Positions 26,359-34,749 of a stretch of 64,000 nt of DNA are shown here, piece after piece (the stretch's first letter is position 1; each line of letters starts with the position of its first letter). The notes under the pieces are model-generated. The model ran no database searches. It was not told the DNA's origin and was given only the letters and a program-made list of their open reading frames with translations. Both the position numbers and the translations under genes were made by a program. Source of the DNA: Plut-88900 sp965116945 (GTDB lineage: Bacteria > Chloroflexota > Dehalococcoidia > Plut-88900); the NCBI GenBank assembly GCA_965116945.1, contig OZ220734.1:682001-746000 (forward strand), given 5' to 3'.

Positions 26359-27828
26359 ATGGTAACGACGAAATCTTCCAGGAGCCAGGAGATACGGAGC
26401 AAGGTCGGGCACCCGATTATTGATGCAGACGGGCACACGCTGGAGTTAACGCCTGTGCTTTCGGACTATGTCTACGACCAGGGCGGCGCCGACGCACGAG
26501 ACAAGTTTGAGGAGATGATGCAGGGAGCCCCGGAGGCGGCGTCGGGGGGTGGGACTACGAATAGCAACTGGTTCTCCATGACGCCGGAGGAGCGCAAACA
26601 GAACTGGGAGCCCGCGACTCCCTGGTGGTTTGCCCCTACGACCAACGTCCTGGACAGGGCCACGGCGACCGTGCCCAAGGTGCTGAACGAGCGGATGGAT
26701 GAGCTGGGCATGGACTATGCGGTCCTGTACACGACGCTGGGGCTCGGATTCGACCGCATCCAGGGGCAGGAGCAGAGGTTCATAGTGTGTCGGGCCATGA
26801 ACGCCTGCGTTGCGGACCTGTACAAGGAATATTCGCACAGGATGACGGCTGCGGCCATCGTGCCAATGGACACGCCAGAGATAGCCATCCGGGAGATGGA
26901 GTATGCGATCAACGACCTGGGGTTGAAAACGATAATGCTTCCGGGTCGGGTGAACAGGCCCATACCCAAGCTCCTGGACGAGCACCCCGAAGCACAGGAC
27001 ATCGCCCGCTACATCGACCTCATCGGCATTGACAGCCAGTATGACTATGACCCGTTCTGGGCAAGGTGCCAGGAGATGGGTATCACTCCCGCTTCCCACG
27101 GCAGCGACTTCTTCTGGGGTGCCGTTTCGACTTCGAAGTATATGTTCAATCACCTGAGCGCGTTCGCCCACGGACATGACGCATTTGCCAAAGCGCTGTT
27201 CCTGGGCGGGGTTACCAAGCGGTTCCCGGGGCTCAATTTCATCTTCCTGGAGGGTGGTGTGGCGTGGGCGTGCAACCTGTTTTCCGACCTGATTGGTCAC
27301 TGGGAGAAGCGTAACAAGAGACAGATAGACAGGCTCGACCCTCGGCACCTGGACCAGGAGATGGTCCTTGACCTCGTGCGGGAGTATGGCGAAGAGATCA
27401 TGCAGTCGAAGATCGATGATATCCGGGAGATGTATGCAAATCCCGATCCCCACCCCGCCGAAGTCGACGATTTTTCCAACGTCCCCATGGACAACATTGA
27501 GGAGATGTTGGACCTGTTCGTTGAGCCGTACTACTTCGGATGTGAGGCCGATGACCCGATGAATGCCTGGGCGTTCAATACCAAGGTGAATCCGATGGGC
27601 GCAAGGTTGAAGGCGGTGTTCAGTTCGGATATAGGACACTGGGATGTAACAGATATGCGGGAGGTGGTTGAAGAGGCGTACGAGCTAGTGGAGCATGAGC
27701 TCATAAACGAAAATGACTTCCGAGACTTCATGTTCACTAATTCGGTCAACCTGTACGGAAAGGTCGACCCGACCTTTTTCGATGGGACGGTGGTGGAGGC
27801 AGAGGCGAGGAAACTGTTGGGGCGATAG
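26359..27828 (+). CDS. Amidohydrolase-2 family protein, tandem copy 4 of 5 (subtype B)
   Basis: 489 residues, the same length as copy 2 and sharing its D-A-D-G-H-T-L-E-L-T-P-V-L-S-D-Y start, its small insert near 55-65 (S-G-G-G-T-T-N-S-N-W) and P-A-S-H-G-S-D. One change stands out: the otherwise invariant G-G-V-G-W-A-C is G-G-V-A-W-A-C. The distal aspartate motif S-S-D-I-G-H-W-D is intact. The gene ends 27 bases before copy 5, the tightest junction in the array. Confidence 0.88.
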   Translation: MVTTKSSRSQEIRSKVGHPIIDADGHTLELTPVLSDYVYDQGGADARDKFEEMMQGAPEAASGGGTTNSNWFSMTPEERKQNWEPATPWWFAPTTNVLDRATATVPKVLNERMDELGMDYAVLYTTLGLGFDRIQGQEQRFIVCRAMNACVADLYKEYSHRMTAAAIVPMDTPEIAIREMEYAINDLGLKTIMLPGRVNRPIPKLLDEHPEAQDIARYIDLIGIDSQYDYDPFWARCQEMGITPASHGSDFFWGAVSTSKYMFNHLSAFAHGHDAFAKALFLGGVTKRFPGLNFIFLEGGVAWACNLFSDLIGHWEKRNKRQIDRLDPRHLDQEMVLDLVREYGEEIMQSKIDDIREMYANPDPHPAEVDDFSNVPMDNIEEMLDLFVEPYYFGCEADDPMNAWAFNTKVNPMGARLKAVFSSDIGHWDVTDMREVVEEAYELVEHELINENDFRDFMFTNSVNLYGKVDPTFFDGTVVEAEARKLLGR

Positions 27829-27855
27829 GACCTCGAAGCAGAGTTGGAGAAAGAT

Positions 27856-29298
27856 ATGGTCAGCACAACGCCATCGAAGTCCCAGGAAATACGGAGCAAA
27901 ATCGGGCATCCGATAATCGACTCTGACGGGCACACGTTGGAGGTCGGTCCGATACTGCTGGACTTCGTTGAAAAGATAGGCGGCGGGGATATCAAGAAGC
28001 GCTACGAGGAAGCCATGCGCCAGGCGTGGAACCTCCGCTGGTTTGAGATGTCGTCGGAGCAGAGGCGCTACGAGTTCTCGACGGCGCCGGCATGGTGGGT
28101 GATGCCTACGGAGAACAGCCTGGACCGTGCCACGGCCTCGTTGCCCAAGCTGCTAAACGAGCGGATGGATGAGCTTGGCATCGACTATGCGGTGCTGTAC
28201 CCAACGCGGAGCCTGGTGCTGGACCGGATTCCGGACCCCGAGGTCCGGCAGGTCGGGAGCCGGGCAGTGAACGCATATCACGCCGAGTTGTATGGCAGCT
28301 ATTCCAAGCGTATGACGACAGCTGCGGCCATTCCCATGCACACTCCGGAGGTCGCGATAGAAGAACTGGAGTACGCGGTGAACGAGCTGGAGATGAAGGT
28401 GGCGATGATCGAGGGGCGGTCTCTGAGGCCCCTTTCGCAGGCGAAAGATGCACCCGCCCACCTTGCTTACGTGAACTCCCGCATGGATGTTATCGGACTG
28501 GACAGCGATTATGACTACGATCCGTTCTGGGCCAAATGCATGGAGTTGAACGTTGCGCCCGCCTCTCATGCCGCCAACCTAGGTTGGGGAACCCGTTCGA
28601 CATCCAATTACATGTACAACCACATGGCGACCTTCGCCCTCGCGCATGAACCCGTGGCCAAGGCCCTTTTCATGGGCGGTGTCACTAAACGGTTCCCGGG
28701 CCTGAACATCGCCTTCCTGGAAGGAGGGGTGGGGTGGGCGTGCAGGTTGTATGCGGACATGGTCGGGCACTGGGTCAAGCGGAATGGGGTGGACATCATG
28801 AAGCTCGATCCAAAGCACCTGGATGTCGACGCCTTGATGAGGATCATCGAAGAGAATGGCGAGCCGGCGCAGAAGGCAAGACTCAAGGAGATACGCGATT
28901 TCTACCTGGCTGATGAGCCTAGTCCCGAGGAACTGGACGACTGGTCCCATGTGCCAATGGAGCGGGCAGAGGAGATGCTGGACCTGTTTGTTAAGCCCTT
29001 CTACTTCGGGTGCGAGGCTGACGATCCGATGAATGCCCACGCATTCAACTCCAAGGTGAATCCGTATGGGGCCCGCCTGCAGGCGGTGTTCAGCTCGGAT
29101 ATCGGGCACTGGGACGTGCCGGACATGCGGGAAGTTGTCGAGGAGGCGTACGAGCTCGTGGAGGATGAGCTAATGACGGAAGACGATTTCCGGGACTTCA
29201 CGTTCACAAACGCCGTCAACCTATATTCCGGTATGAACCAAGACTTCTTCAAGGACACGGTGGTGGAGGAAGAGGCGGGGAAGGTGTTGGGGGGTTAG
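27856..29298 (+). CDS. Amidohydrolase-2 family protein, tandem copy 5 of 5 (subtype A)
   Basis: 480 residues from ATG 27856, which has GGAG six bases upstream. A TTG four codons earlier is possible but less likely, because the other four copies also begin M-V-x-T. It is closest to copy 3 (D-S-D-G-H-T-L-E-V, P-A-S-H-A-A-N-L-G-W-G-T-R-S-T-S-N-Y-M-Y-N-H, M-N-A-H-A-F). Like its siblings it has no signal peptide, so a cytoplasmic enzyme is expected. It ends 11 bases before the pheT start, so array and pheT may share a transcript. Confidence 0.88.
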   Translation: MVSTTPSKSQEIRSKIGHPIIDSDGHTLEVGPILLDFVEKIGGGDIKKRYEEAMRQAWNLRWFEMSSEQRRYEFSTAPAWWVMPTENSLDRATASLPKLLNERMDELGIDYAVLYPTRSLVLDRIPDPEVRQVGSRAVNAYHAELYGSYSKRMTTAAAIPMHTPEVAIEELEYAVNELEMKVAMIEGRSLRPLSQAKDAPAHLAYVNSRMDVIGLDSDYDYDPFWAKCMELNVAPASHAANLGWGTRSTSNYMYNHMATFALAHEPVAKALFMGGVTKRFPGLNIAFLEGGVGWACRLYADMVGHWVKRNGVDIMKLDPKHLDVDALMRIIEENGEPAQKARLKEIRDFYLADEPSPEELDDWSHVPMERAEEMLDLFVKPFYFGCEADDPMNAHAFNSKVNPYGARLQAVFSSDIGHWDVPDMREVVEEAYELVEDELMTEDDFRDFTFTNAVNLYSGMNQDFFKDTVVEEEAGKVLGG

Positions 29299-29309
29299 CT
29301 GGACACAAC

Positions 29310-31691
29310 ATGAAAGTATCTCTCAAGTGGCTTCGGGAGTATGTGCCGGTGTCCCTGGAGCCTAAGGAACTGGCCCATAAGCTAACTATGGCGGGTATCG
29401 AGGTTGGGGATATGGAGGAGGTGGGACAAGCGTGGGAGGGGGTGTGTGTCGGGAGGGTGCGGGAAGTGAACAAGCACCCGAATGCAGACCGCCTGTCACT
29501 CTGCACAGTAGATCTTCCAGACGAGACCTTTGAAGTTATATGCGGCGCGCCGAACGTGGCTGCGGGCCAGAACATTGCCTTTGCCAAGGTAGGGGCAGAG
29601 CTTTTCGACGGTCATTCCGGGAAGCCGGTAAAGCTGAAGGCGGCGAAGATCCGGGGGGTGGTATCGAATGGGATGATCTGCTCCGAGAAAGAGTTGGGAA
29701 TGTCGGAGGAGCACGAGGGAATTCTCGTACTGCCGGAGGATGCACCTGCGGGAATGCCACTCTTCGACTATCTGGGTGACAGCATCCTGGAGCTGGAGTT
29801 GACCCCCAACAGGCCCGACTGTTTGTCGATGCTCGGGGTGGCGCAGGAGGTGGCGGCCCTTACGGGGAGCGAGGTAGCCTCCCCGAACGTGACGTATGAA
29901 GAAGAGGAAAGGTCTGCGGGGGAGATGGCGACTGTTGAGATCGGTGACCCGGACTTATGCGGCCGATACACGGCGAGCATAGTTTCAGGGTTGAAGATCG
30001 GGCCATCGCCGCCGTGGATGCAGGAGCGGCTGAAGGCGTGCGGAATGCGGCCCATCAACAACGTTGTGGACATCACGAACTACGTGATGATGGAGTACGG
30101 CCAGCCGCTTCATGCCTTCGATTTCGACAAGGTAAAGGACCACAAGATAATCGTGAGGCGGGCAAATAAAGGAGAGCGGCTGACCACGCTCGACGGGGAG
30201 GACCGGCCACTGGATCCCGAGATGCTGGTGATTACCGACCCCGATGGGCCCGTGGGCCTGGCAGGGGTGATGGGTGGGGCCAATACAGAGGTAGGCGAAG
30301 ACACCAAGACCCTGCTGCTCGAATCGGCGAACTTCGACAATGTAAATATCAGGCGGACTTCAACCCGACTCAGGCTAAGGAGCGAGGCGTCCTTGCGGTT
30401 CGACAAGGGCCTGAGTGCTGAGCTTCCTCCCAGGGGCCTGCGTCGGGCGACCCAGTTGCTAGCCGAGCTGGCTGAAGGCAAGGTTGCCAAGGGCATCATA
30501 GACGTGTATCCCGGGGCCAGGGAGCAGGCGCCGCTATCCATCACCGAGGGCCGGATAAAACAAGTGCTGGGTATTTCGATGGGAATGGACAGGGTGCGGG
30601 GGGTGCTGGAATCACTGGGCTTTGAGTGTAAGGAGTCGGGGGAGGGGGCGTTGAAGGTGTCGGCGCCGTACTGGCGGACGGACATTGGCATTGAGGATGA
30701 CCTGGTGGAAGAAGTGGCTCGGGTGTCGGGGTACGACGAAATACCTACGACCCCCTTGTCGGGGCAGATACCGCCGAATGAGACTGACACTGCGCGTATC
30801 CTGAGGGATGCAGTTAAAGACATTCTGGCAGGGTGCGGAATGCAGGAGGTGGTCAACTACTCACTATCGGACGTCAAGGGACTTGAGAATGCCGGACTAG
30901 GGCACCTGGCCGAGTTGAACCCTGTCCGGGTGGCAAATCCTCTCCGTGTCGAGCAGGAGTACCTGCGGCTGAGCCTGAGGCCCGGACTGCTAGCCAACGT
31001 GGAGCACAACCTCAAGTATCACCACGGGCCCCTGTTGATGTTCGAAGCGGGCAAGGTGTACATGCCCAAGAAGGATGCGTTGCCGGAAGAGCAGGAGGTG
31101 CTGGCAGGTGTTGTGACCGGTGACCCTGAAGACCCAATGGACGGGTTCTTGCGGACCAAGGGTGTGCTGGAAACTTTGCTTGGACGGCTGGGTGTAGAGG
31201 GACGGTTTGAGCGCGGCGAGGGTGAAGGGTTGCACCCGGGTCGGGTGGTGGAAGTGCTGGTGCGAGAAGACAGGCTGGTGGTGCTGGGGGAGGTGCACCC
31301 ACAAGTCCTGGAGTCGTTCGACATAGATGGGGCCTCGGTGCACCTGTTCGAGGTGGACTTGGGCAAGCTTCGGACCCACCTGCCAGCGGCCAAGAGGTAC
31401 AAACCCGTGTCCCGGTACCCGGGTGCATTGAGAGACCTGGCGCTGATAGTGGACTCGGAGACCCCTTCCTCGGCGGTGCAGGGGGTTATAGAGGGGTTCC
31501 CGTTGGTGACCTCCGTGGAACTGTTCGACGTTTATTCAGGGGACCAGGTGGAGGCGGGGAAAAAGTCGCTGGCATTCCGGGTGCTGTACCAGTCGCCGAG
31601 CAGGACGCTTAGCGAGCATGAGGTGACAATGGTGCAGGCGCAGCTGTTGGACAAAGTGGTTCGGGAGACGGGAGCGGTGTTGAGGGGGTAG
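29310..31691 (+). CDS. pheT: Phenylalanine--tRNA ligase beta subunit
   Basis: 793 residues. The N-terminal EMAP/tRNA-binding-like domain starts M-K-V-S-L-K-W-L-R-E-Y-V and contains N-K-H-P-N-A-D-R-L-S-L-C. The B3/B4 editing region follows (E-L-E-L-T-P-N-R-P-D-C-L-S). B5 is next, then the catalytic-like core (V-N-Y-S-L-S-D; L-R-L-S-L-R-P-G-L-L). A C-terminal FDX-ACB anticodon-binding domain closes the protein (S-R-Y-P-G-A-L-R-D-L-A-L-I-V and S-L-A-F-R-V-L-Y-Q-S). Complete and of normal length. It is separated from its usual partner pheS by the five-gene array but kept in the same orientation. Confidence 0.96.
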   Translation: MKVSLKWLREYVPVSLEPKELAHKLTMAGIEVGDMEEVGQAWEGVCVGRVREVNKHPNADRLSLCTVDLPDETFEVICGAPNVAAGQNIAFAKVGAELFDGHSGKPVKLKAAKIRGVVSNGMICSEKELGMSEEHEGILVLPEDAPAGMPLFDYLGDSILELELTPNRPDCLSMLGVAQEVAALTGSEVASPNVTYEEEERSAGEMATVEIGDPDLCGRYTASIVSGLKIGPSPPWMQERLKACGMRPINNVVDITNYVMMEYGQPLHAFDFDKVKDHKIIVRRANKGERLTTLDGEDRPLDPEMLVITDPDGPVGLAGVMGGANTEVGEDTKTLLLESANFDNVNIRRTSTRLRLRSEASLRFDKGLSAELPPRGLRRATQLLAELAEGKVAKGIIDVYPGAREQAPLSITEGRIKQVLGISMGMDRVRGVLESLGFECKESGEGALKVSAPYWRTDIGIEDDLVEEVARVSGYDEIPTTPLSGQIPPNETDTARILRDAVKDILAGCGMQEVVNYSLSDVKGLENAGLGHLAELNPVRVANPLRVEQEYLRLSLRPGLLANVEHNLKYHHGPLLMFEAGKVYMPKKDALPEEQEVLAGVVTGDPEDPMDGFLRTKGVLETLLGRLGVEGRFERGEGEGLHPGRVVEVLVREDRLVVLGEVHPQVLESFDIDGASVHLFEVDLGKLRTHLPAAKRYKPVSRYPGALRDLALIVDSETPSSAVQGVIEGFPLVTSVELFDVYSGDQVEAGKKSLAFRVLYQSPSRTLSEHEVTMVQAQLLDKVVRETGAVLRG

Positions 31692-31694
31692 GGA

Positions 31695-31740
31695 CATTCA
31701 CCCTCACCCCAGCCCTCTCCCTTGATGGGAGAGGGGACAG
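31695..31740. repeat. Palindromic intergenic repeat, full copy
   Basis: A 25-base block at 31697-31721 is identical to 58887-58911. It contains the stem CCCTCTCCC (31713-31721), loop TTGAT and GGGAGAGGG (31727-31735). Placed right after the pheT stop, the hairpin could protect the 3' end of the message, though it has no T-tract. Confidence 0.65.
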
Positions 31741-31764
31741 GAACGGAAAGACAAAAGGAATGGC

Positions 31765-32850
31765 ATGAAATTCGGGTATTTTAACCAGCTGCAGATGCCG
31801 AAGCCGTGGCCCGAGAACGCGGAGGCGAGGCTTTATAAAGAGGCGATGGATGAGGCGGTGCTGGCGGAGGAGGTCGGGTTTGAATATTACTGGCAGACGG
31901 AGCACCACTTCTATCCCGAGATAGGACACAGCTCGGCGCCGGAGCTGTTCCTGGCAGCGCTGGCCCAGCATACTTCGAAGATAAGGCTGGGGTTGGGGGT
32001 GGTGGTACTGCCGTGCAATCATCCGTTTCGGGTGGTGGAGTTCGTGTCGACACTTGACATTTTGTCGGGGGGGCGGGTGGAGATGGGGACGGGGCGGGGG
32101 GCGTCGGTCTACCACTCAGAGGCCTTTGGTTACGATGCCGAAGGCGCCAAGGAGCTTTGGGACGAGTCGATCCAGGTTATAGCCTCGATGTTCGTAGATG
32201 ACCCGTTCCCCGGGTGGAAGGGCACGCACTACAACCTGCCCCAACGGGACCTGGTGCCCAAGCCGATACAGAGGCCTCATCCGCCCATGTGGCTGGCGGC
32301 AACCCAACCCGCGACGTTCGCGAAGGCTGCGCGGATGGGTCTCGGGATCCTGGGATTCAGCGCCATAGAGCCCGAGAAGATGGTGCCGGCAATCAACGCC
32401 TACAAGGATGCGATGCCGGAGTGCGAGCCGGTTGGGGGGTATGCGAACCACCAGATAGCGGCGTTTGCCATTAGCAATGTTGACGGGGACTACGCTGTGG
32501 GTCGGGACAAGGCGTGTGCGGCGGCTCGGTGGTACTTCGGGGACAACGACGTGCCCCTGCAGAAGCTCCGGTTCGGGAGTCACGGGGGCAAGTATTACGA
32601 GGAGGCCGCAGGGGGCAAGCGGCAGGGGGTGCTGGAATCGATACTGAACCGCACTAACGACGAGCTGATCAATGACGGGATTGTGATTGGCGGGGACCTG
32701 GATTCGACGTGCAGGGGAATAGATAAGTGGATGGGGCTCGGGGTTGATCAGCTCTTGCTAATGGTACAGGCAGGGGAAACGACCCACGATGACACGATGC
32801 GGGCGCTGGACGCGTTCGGAAACAAGGTTTTGCCGAGGTTTCGGGCCTAG
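31765..32850 (+). CDS. Luciferase-like (LLM class) flavin-dependent monooxygenase
   Basis: 361 residues of the bacterial luciferase-like superfamily TIM barrel. It opens M-K-F-G-Y-F-N-Q-L-Q and has E-E-V-G-F-E-Y-Y-W-Q-T-E-H-H-F near residue 35. Then come L-G-L-G-V-V-V-L-P-C-N-H-P and L-D-I-L-S-G-G-R-V-E-M-G-T-G-R-G, the FMN/F420 phosphate-binding region. The E-H-H motif and the V-S-T-L-D block resemble alkanal monooxygenase alpha-like and alkanesulfonate-type members. Substrate not assignable; FMNH2 or F420 could serve. GGAA upstream of ATG. It lies downstream of pheT after a hairpin repeat, probably as its own unit. Confidence 0.9.
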   Translation: MKFGYFNQLQMPKPWPENAEARLYKEAMDEAVLAEEVGFEYYWQTEHHFYPEIGHSSAPELFLAALAQHTSKIRLGLGVVVLPCNHPFRVVEFVSTLDILSGGRVEMGTGRGASVYHSEAFGYDAEGAKELWDESIQVIASMFVDDPFPGWKGTHYNLPQRDLVPKPIQRPHPPMWLAATQPATFAKAARMGLGILGFSAIEPEKMVPAINAYKDAMPECEPVGGYANHQIAAFAISNVDGDYAVGRDKACAAARWYFGDNDVPLQKLRFGSHGGKYYEEAAGGKRQGVLESILNRTNDELINDGIVIGGDLDSTCRGIDKWMGLGVDQLLLMVQAGETTHDDTMRALDAFGNKVLPRFRA

Positions 32851-32856
32851 GACTCC

Positions 32857-33306
32857 CTAGCCCTTCCGCTCGACAGCCAGGAGCTTGTTGAGGCGACGCA
32901 GGTGTCTTTCCTCGCCGGAGAATTGCGCTCCGAGAAATGCGGAGACCACTTCCCGGGCGAGCTCGCCACCTATAATTCTCGCCCCGAGGCAGAGGACGTT
33001 CATATCGTCGTGCTCGACTCCCTGGTGAGCCGAGTAGGTGTCGTGACACATGCAGGCGCGAACGCCAGTGACCTTGTTGGAGGTTACACAGGCCCCGACG
33101 CCGCTGCCGCAGACCATGATGCCCCGTGCGGCTTCTCCCGAGGCTACGGCACGGGCCACGGCTTCGGCGTAGTCGGGGTAGTCGTCGTAGCGGTCGTACT
33201 CATGGGCTCCGAAGTCCAGAAGCTCGTGGCCCTGAGACTGGATCCAGGGAGCAAGTTCCTGTTTCAAGGGCAGGCCAGCGTGGTCGGCGCCAATGGCTAT
33301 GCGCAA
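32857..33306 (-). CDS. rpiB: Ribose-5-phosphate isomerase B
   Basis: 149 residues of the RpiB/LacA/LacB family: M-R-I-A-I-G-A-D-H-A-G at the N-terminus (substrate-binding aspartate and histidine), C-G-S-G-V-G with the catalytic cysteine near 66, N-K-V-x-G-V-R-A-C, and H-D-D-M-N-V-L-C-L-G-A-R. It interconverts ribose 5-phosphate and ribulose 5-phosphate in the non-oxidative pentose phosphate pathway. It is convergent with the preceding monooxygenase, 6 bases apart. It is followed downstream of its own start by the flavoprotein gene on the same strand, 61 bases away. Confidence 0.92.
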   Translation of the reverse strand: MRIAIGADHAGLPLKQELAPWIQSQGHELLDFGAHEYDRYDDYPDYAEAVARAVASGEAARGIMVCGSGVGACVTSNKVTGVRACMCHDTYSAHQGVEHDDMNVLCLGARIIGGELAREVVSAFLGAQFSGEERHLRRLNKLLAVERKG

Positions 33307-33367
33307 GGGCTCTATTCCTCCGACAGTAGGGGCTCAGTGAAGTATATCGACACCGGGAGATGCCGGT

Positions 33368-34354
33368 CTACACCGCCGCAAGTTCAAAGCCGGCTCCGTG
33401 CATCTGACACATGTTGCCGTGCTCTGTGATGTAACGGTATGCCGAGGTAGCGGCAATGACTCCCTGGGCCGTCGAAGTGATGGTCTGCTTGAGCTCCCCG
33501 GTGGCGTCGGTGACGTCGCCGGCGGCGAACACTCCCGAAACGGTGGTTTCTCCCATCCTTGAGACCATGATTTCGCCCTGGGAGTTGGTCATCACGCCGA
33601 GGGGAAGGGCGAGCTTATTTCTCGGGTCTGCGCCGATTTCGATGAAGATGCCGTCGACATCCAGTTCACTTGAGCCTTCGTGGGGTCGGTCCAGCGCGAT
33701 ACGCTCGAGCTTATCATCTCCGATGAGGCCGATGACATTGGTAGCTGGAATCTGGACCAGGTTTTCGGATTTATTGACCATTTCGATGTTCACAGGCTCC
33801 GGCCGGGTCAGCTGGTCCTTGCGGTAGATGAGATAGACACGGGAGGCGTATTTGCCGAGGAGGACTGCGCCCTTGGCAGCCGCATCCCCACCCCCTACCA
33901 CGGCAACGGTCTGGTCTCGGTATAGGGGGGCGTCGCAGGTGGAGCAGTAGGAGACGCCCTTGCCGAGGAGGTCGGATTCGTTGGGGAGGTCCAGCTTACG
34001 TCGTTCGCGGCCGACAGCGAGGATTATGGCTGCACTCTGGTATCGACCGTCGTGGGCGGTGGAGATGAAGCAGTTGCCGTCGTTTTGGATATCGGTGACC
34101 TCGTCAGTGAGGATCTCGACGTCCAGGTCCTCGACCTGCTTTTTCATAGCAAGCATGAGATCAAATCCATCGATGTGGGAATAGCCGGGGTAGTTTTCGA
34201 TGATGCTGCCGGTGGCGGTCTCGCCGCCAAACTCGTCGCCAATGACAAGGGTCTTCATCTGGTATCGGGCCGAGTAGAGGGCTGCCCCGAAGGCGGAGGC
34301 GCCCTGACCTATTATCACGACGTCGTACGCGTTCTTGTTCTTATCTTTTGCCAT
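33368..34354 (-). CDS. trxB: Thioredoxin reductase-like FAD/NAD(P) oxidoreductase
   Basis: 328 residues with the low-Mr thioredoxin reductase pattern. The FAD site is V-V-I-I-G-Q-G-A-S-A-F-G-A-A, the redox-active C-S-T-C-D-A-P is near 137-140, the NADPH-binding V-A-V-V-G-G-G-D-A-A follows, and the second FAD motif is V-F-A-A-G-D-V-T-D. The first glycine motif (G-Q-G-A-S-A instead of G-x-G-P-A-G) and the Y-R-K-D-Q-L region differ from typical TrxB. The C-terminus has an extra methionine/cysteine tail N-M-C-Q-M-H-G. It could reduce thioredoxin (a TlpA-like protein lies at 14.6 kb) or another small disulfide partner. Symbol is tentative. Confidence 0.8.
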   Translation of the reverse strand: MAKDKNKNAYDVVIIGQGASAFGAALYSARYQMKTLVIGDEFGGETATGSIIENYPGYSHIDGFDLMLAMKKQVEDLDVEILTDEVTDIQNDGNCFISTAHDGRYQSAAIILAVGRERRKLDLPNESDLLGKGVSYCSTCDAPLYRDQTVAVVGGGDAAAKGAVLLGKYASRVYLIYRKDQLTRPEPVNIEMVNKSENLVQIPATNVIGLIGDDKLERIALDRPHEGSSELDVDGIFIEIGADPRNKLALPLGVMTNSQGEIMVSRMGETTVSGVFAAGDVTDATGELKQTITSTAQGVIAATSAYRYITEHGNMCQMHGAGFELAAV

Positions 34355-34749
34355 GACGGTTTCTCCCGGACATAGGTCTTTTGTGGTGAAAGGGTGAAGG
34401 GGCCCTTAATACAAATGATAACTCAACAGGTGTTGAGGGGAGGGGAATAATACCCCGCCCCATCCCCACGGGATGGATTCCCGCTCAGGGGCAGAATGAC
34501 GGAGAGGAAAGAATCGAGCTAATGCTATACTCAACGCCATAGCTGACCGTAATATAAACAAGGGCAAGATCCTCTGAATGCGGATATGCAAGGCCACTAG
34601 TGGCCTTGCGTAGAGCATCCTGACGGTCACACCTTCGTGCGTGGAAGTAAGCAGCTCAGTCTTGATCGAAAAGAACGGCGCTTTTGCCGGTAGGAATTAA
34701 TGACTCGCCAGCGCCTTAACATTAGCAGCTTCGGCACAAGGAGCTTTCC
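34355..34749. other. Intergenic region with repeat remnant and a perfect 22-base palindrome
   Basis: No open frame looks like protein. Positions 34,430-34,505 carry a decayed unit of the CCGCCC...GATTCCCGCTCAGG repeat type. At 34588-34609 there is a perfect palindrome whose arms are GCAAGGCCACT and its complement, with no T-run after it, so it is more like an operator or RNA hairpin than a terminator. AAGGAG precedes the ATG at 34750. Confidence 0.45.

Noticed and set aside
21576..31740. Mobile element or transposon carrying the amidohydrolase array
   Set aside because: No transposase, integrase, terminal inverted repeats or target duplications were seen; only short palindromic repeats occur.
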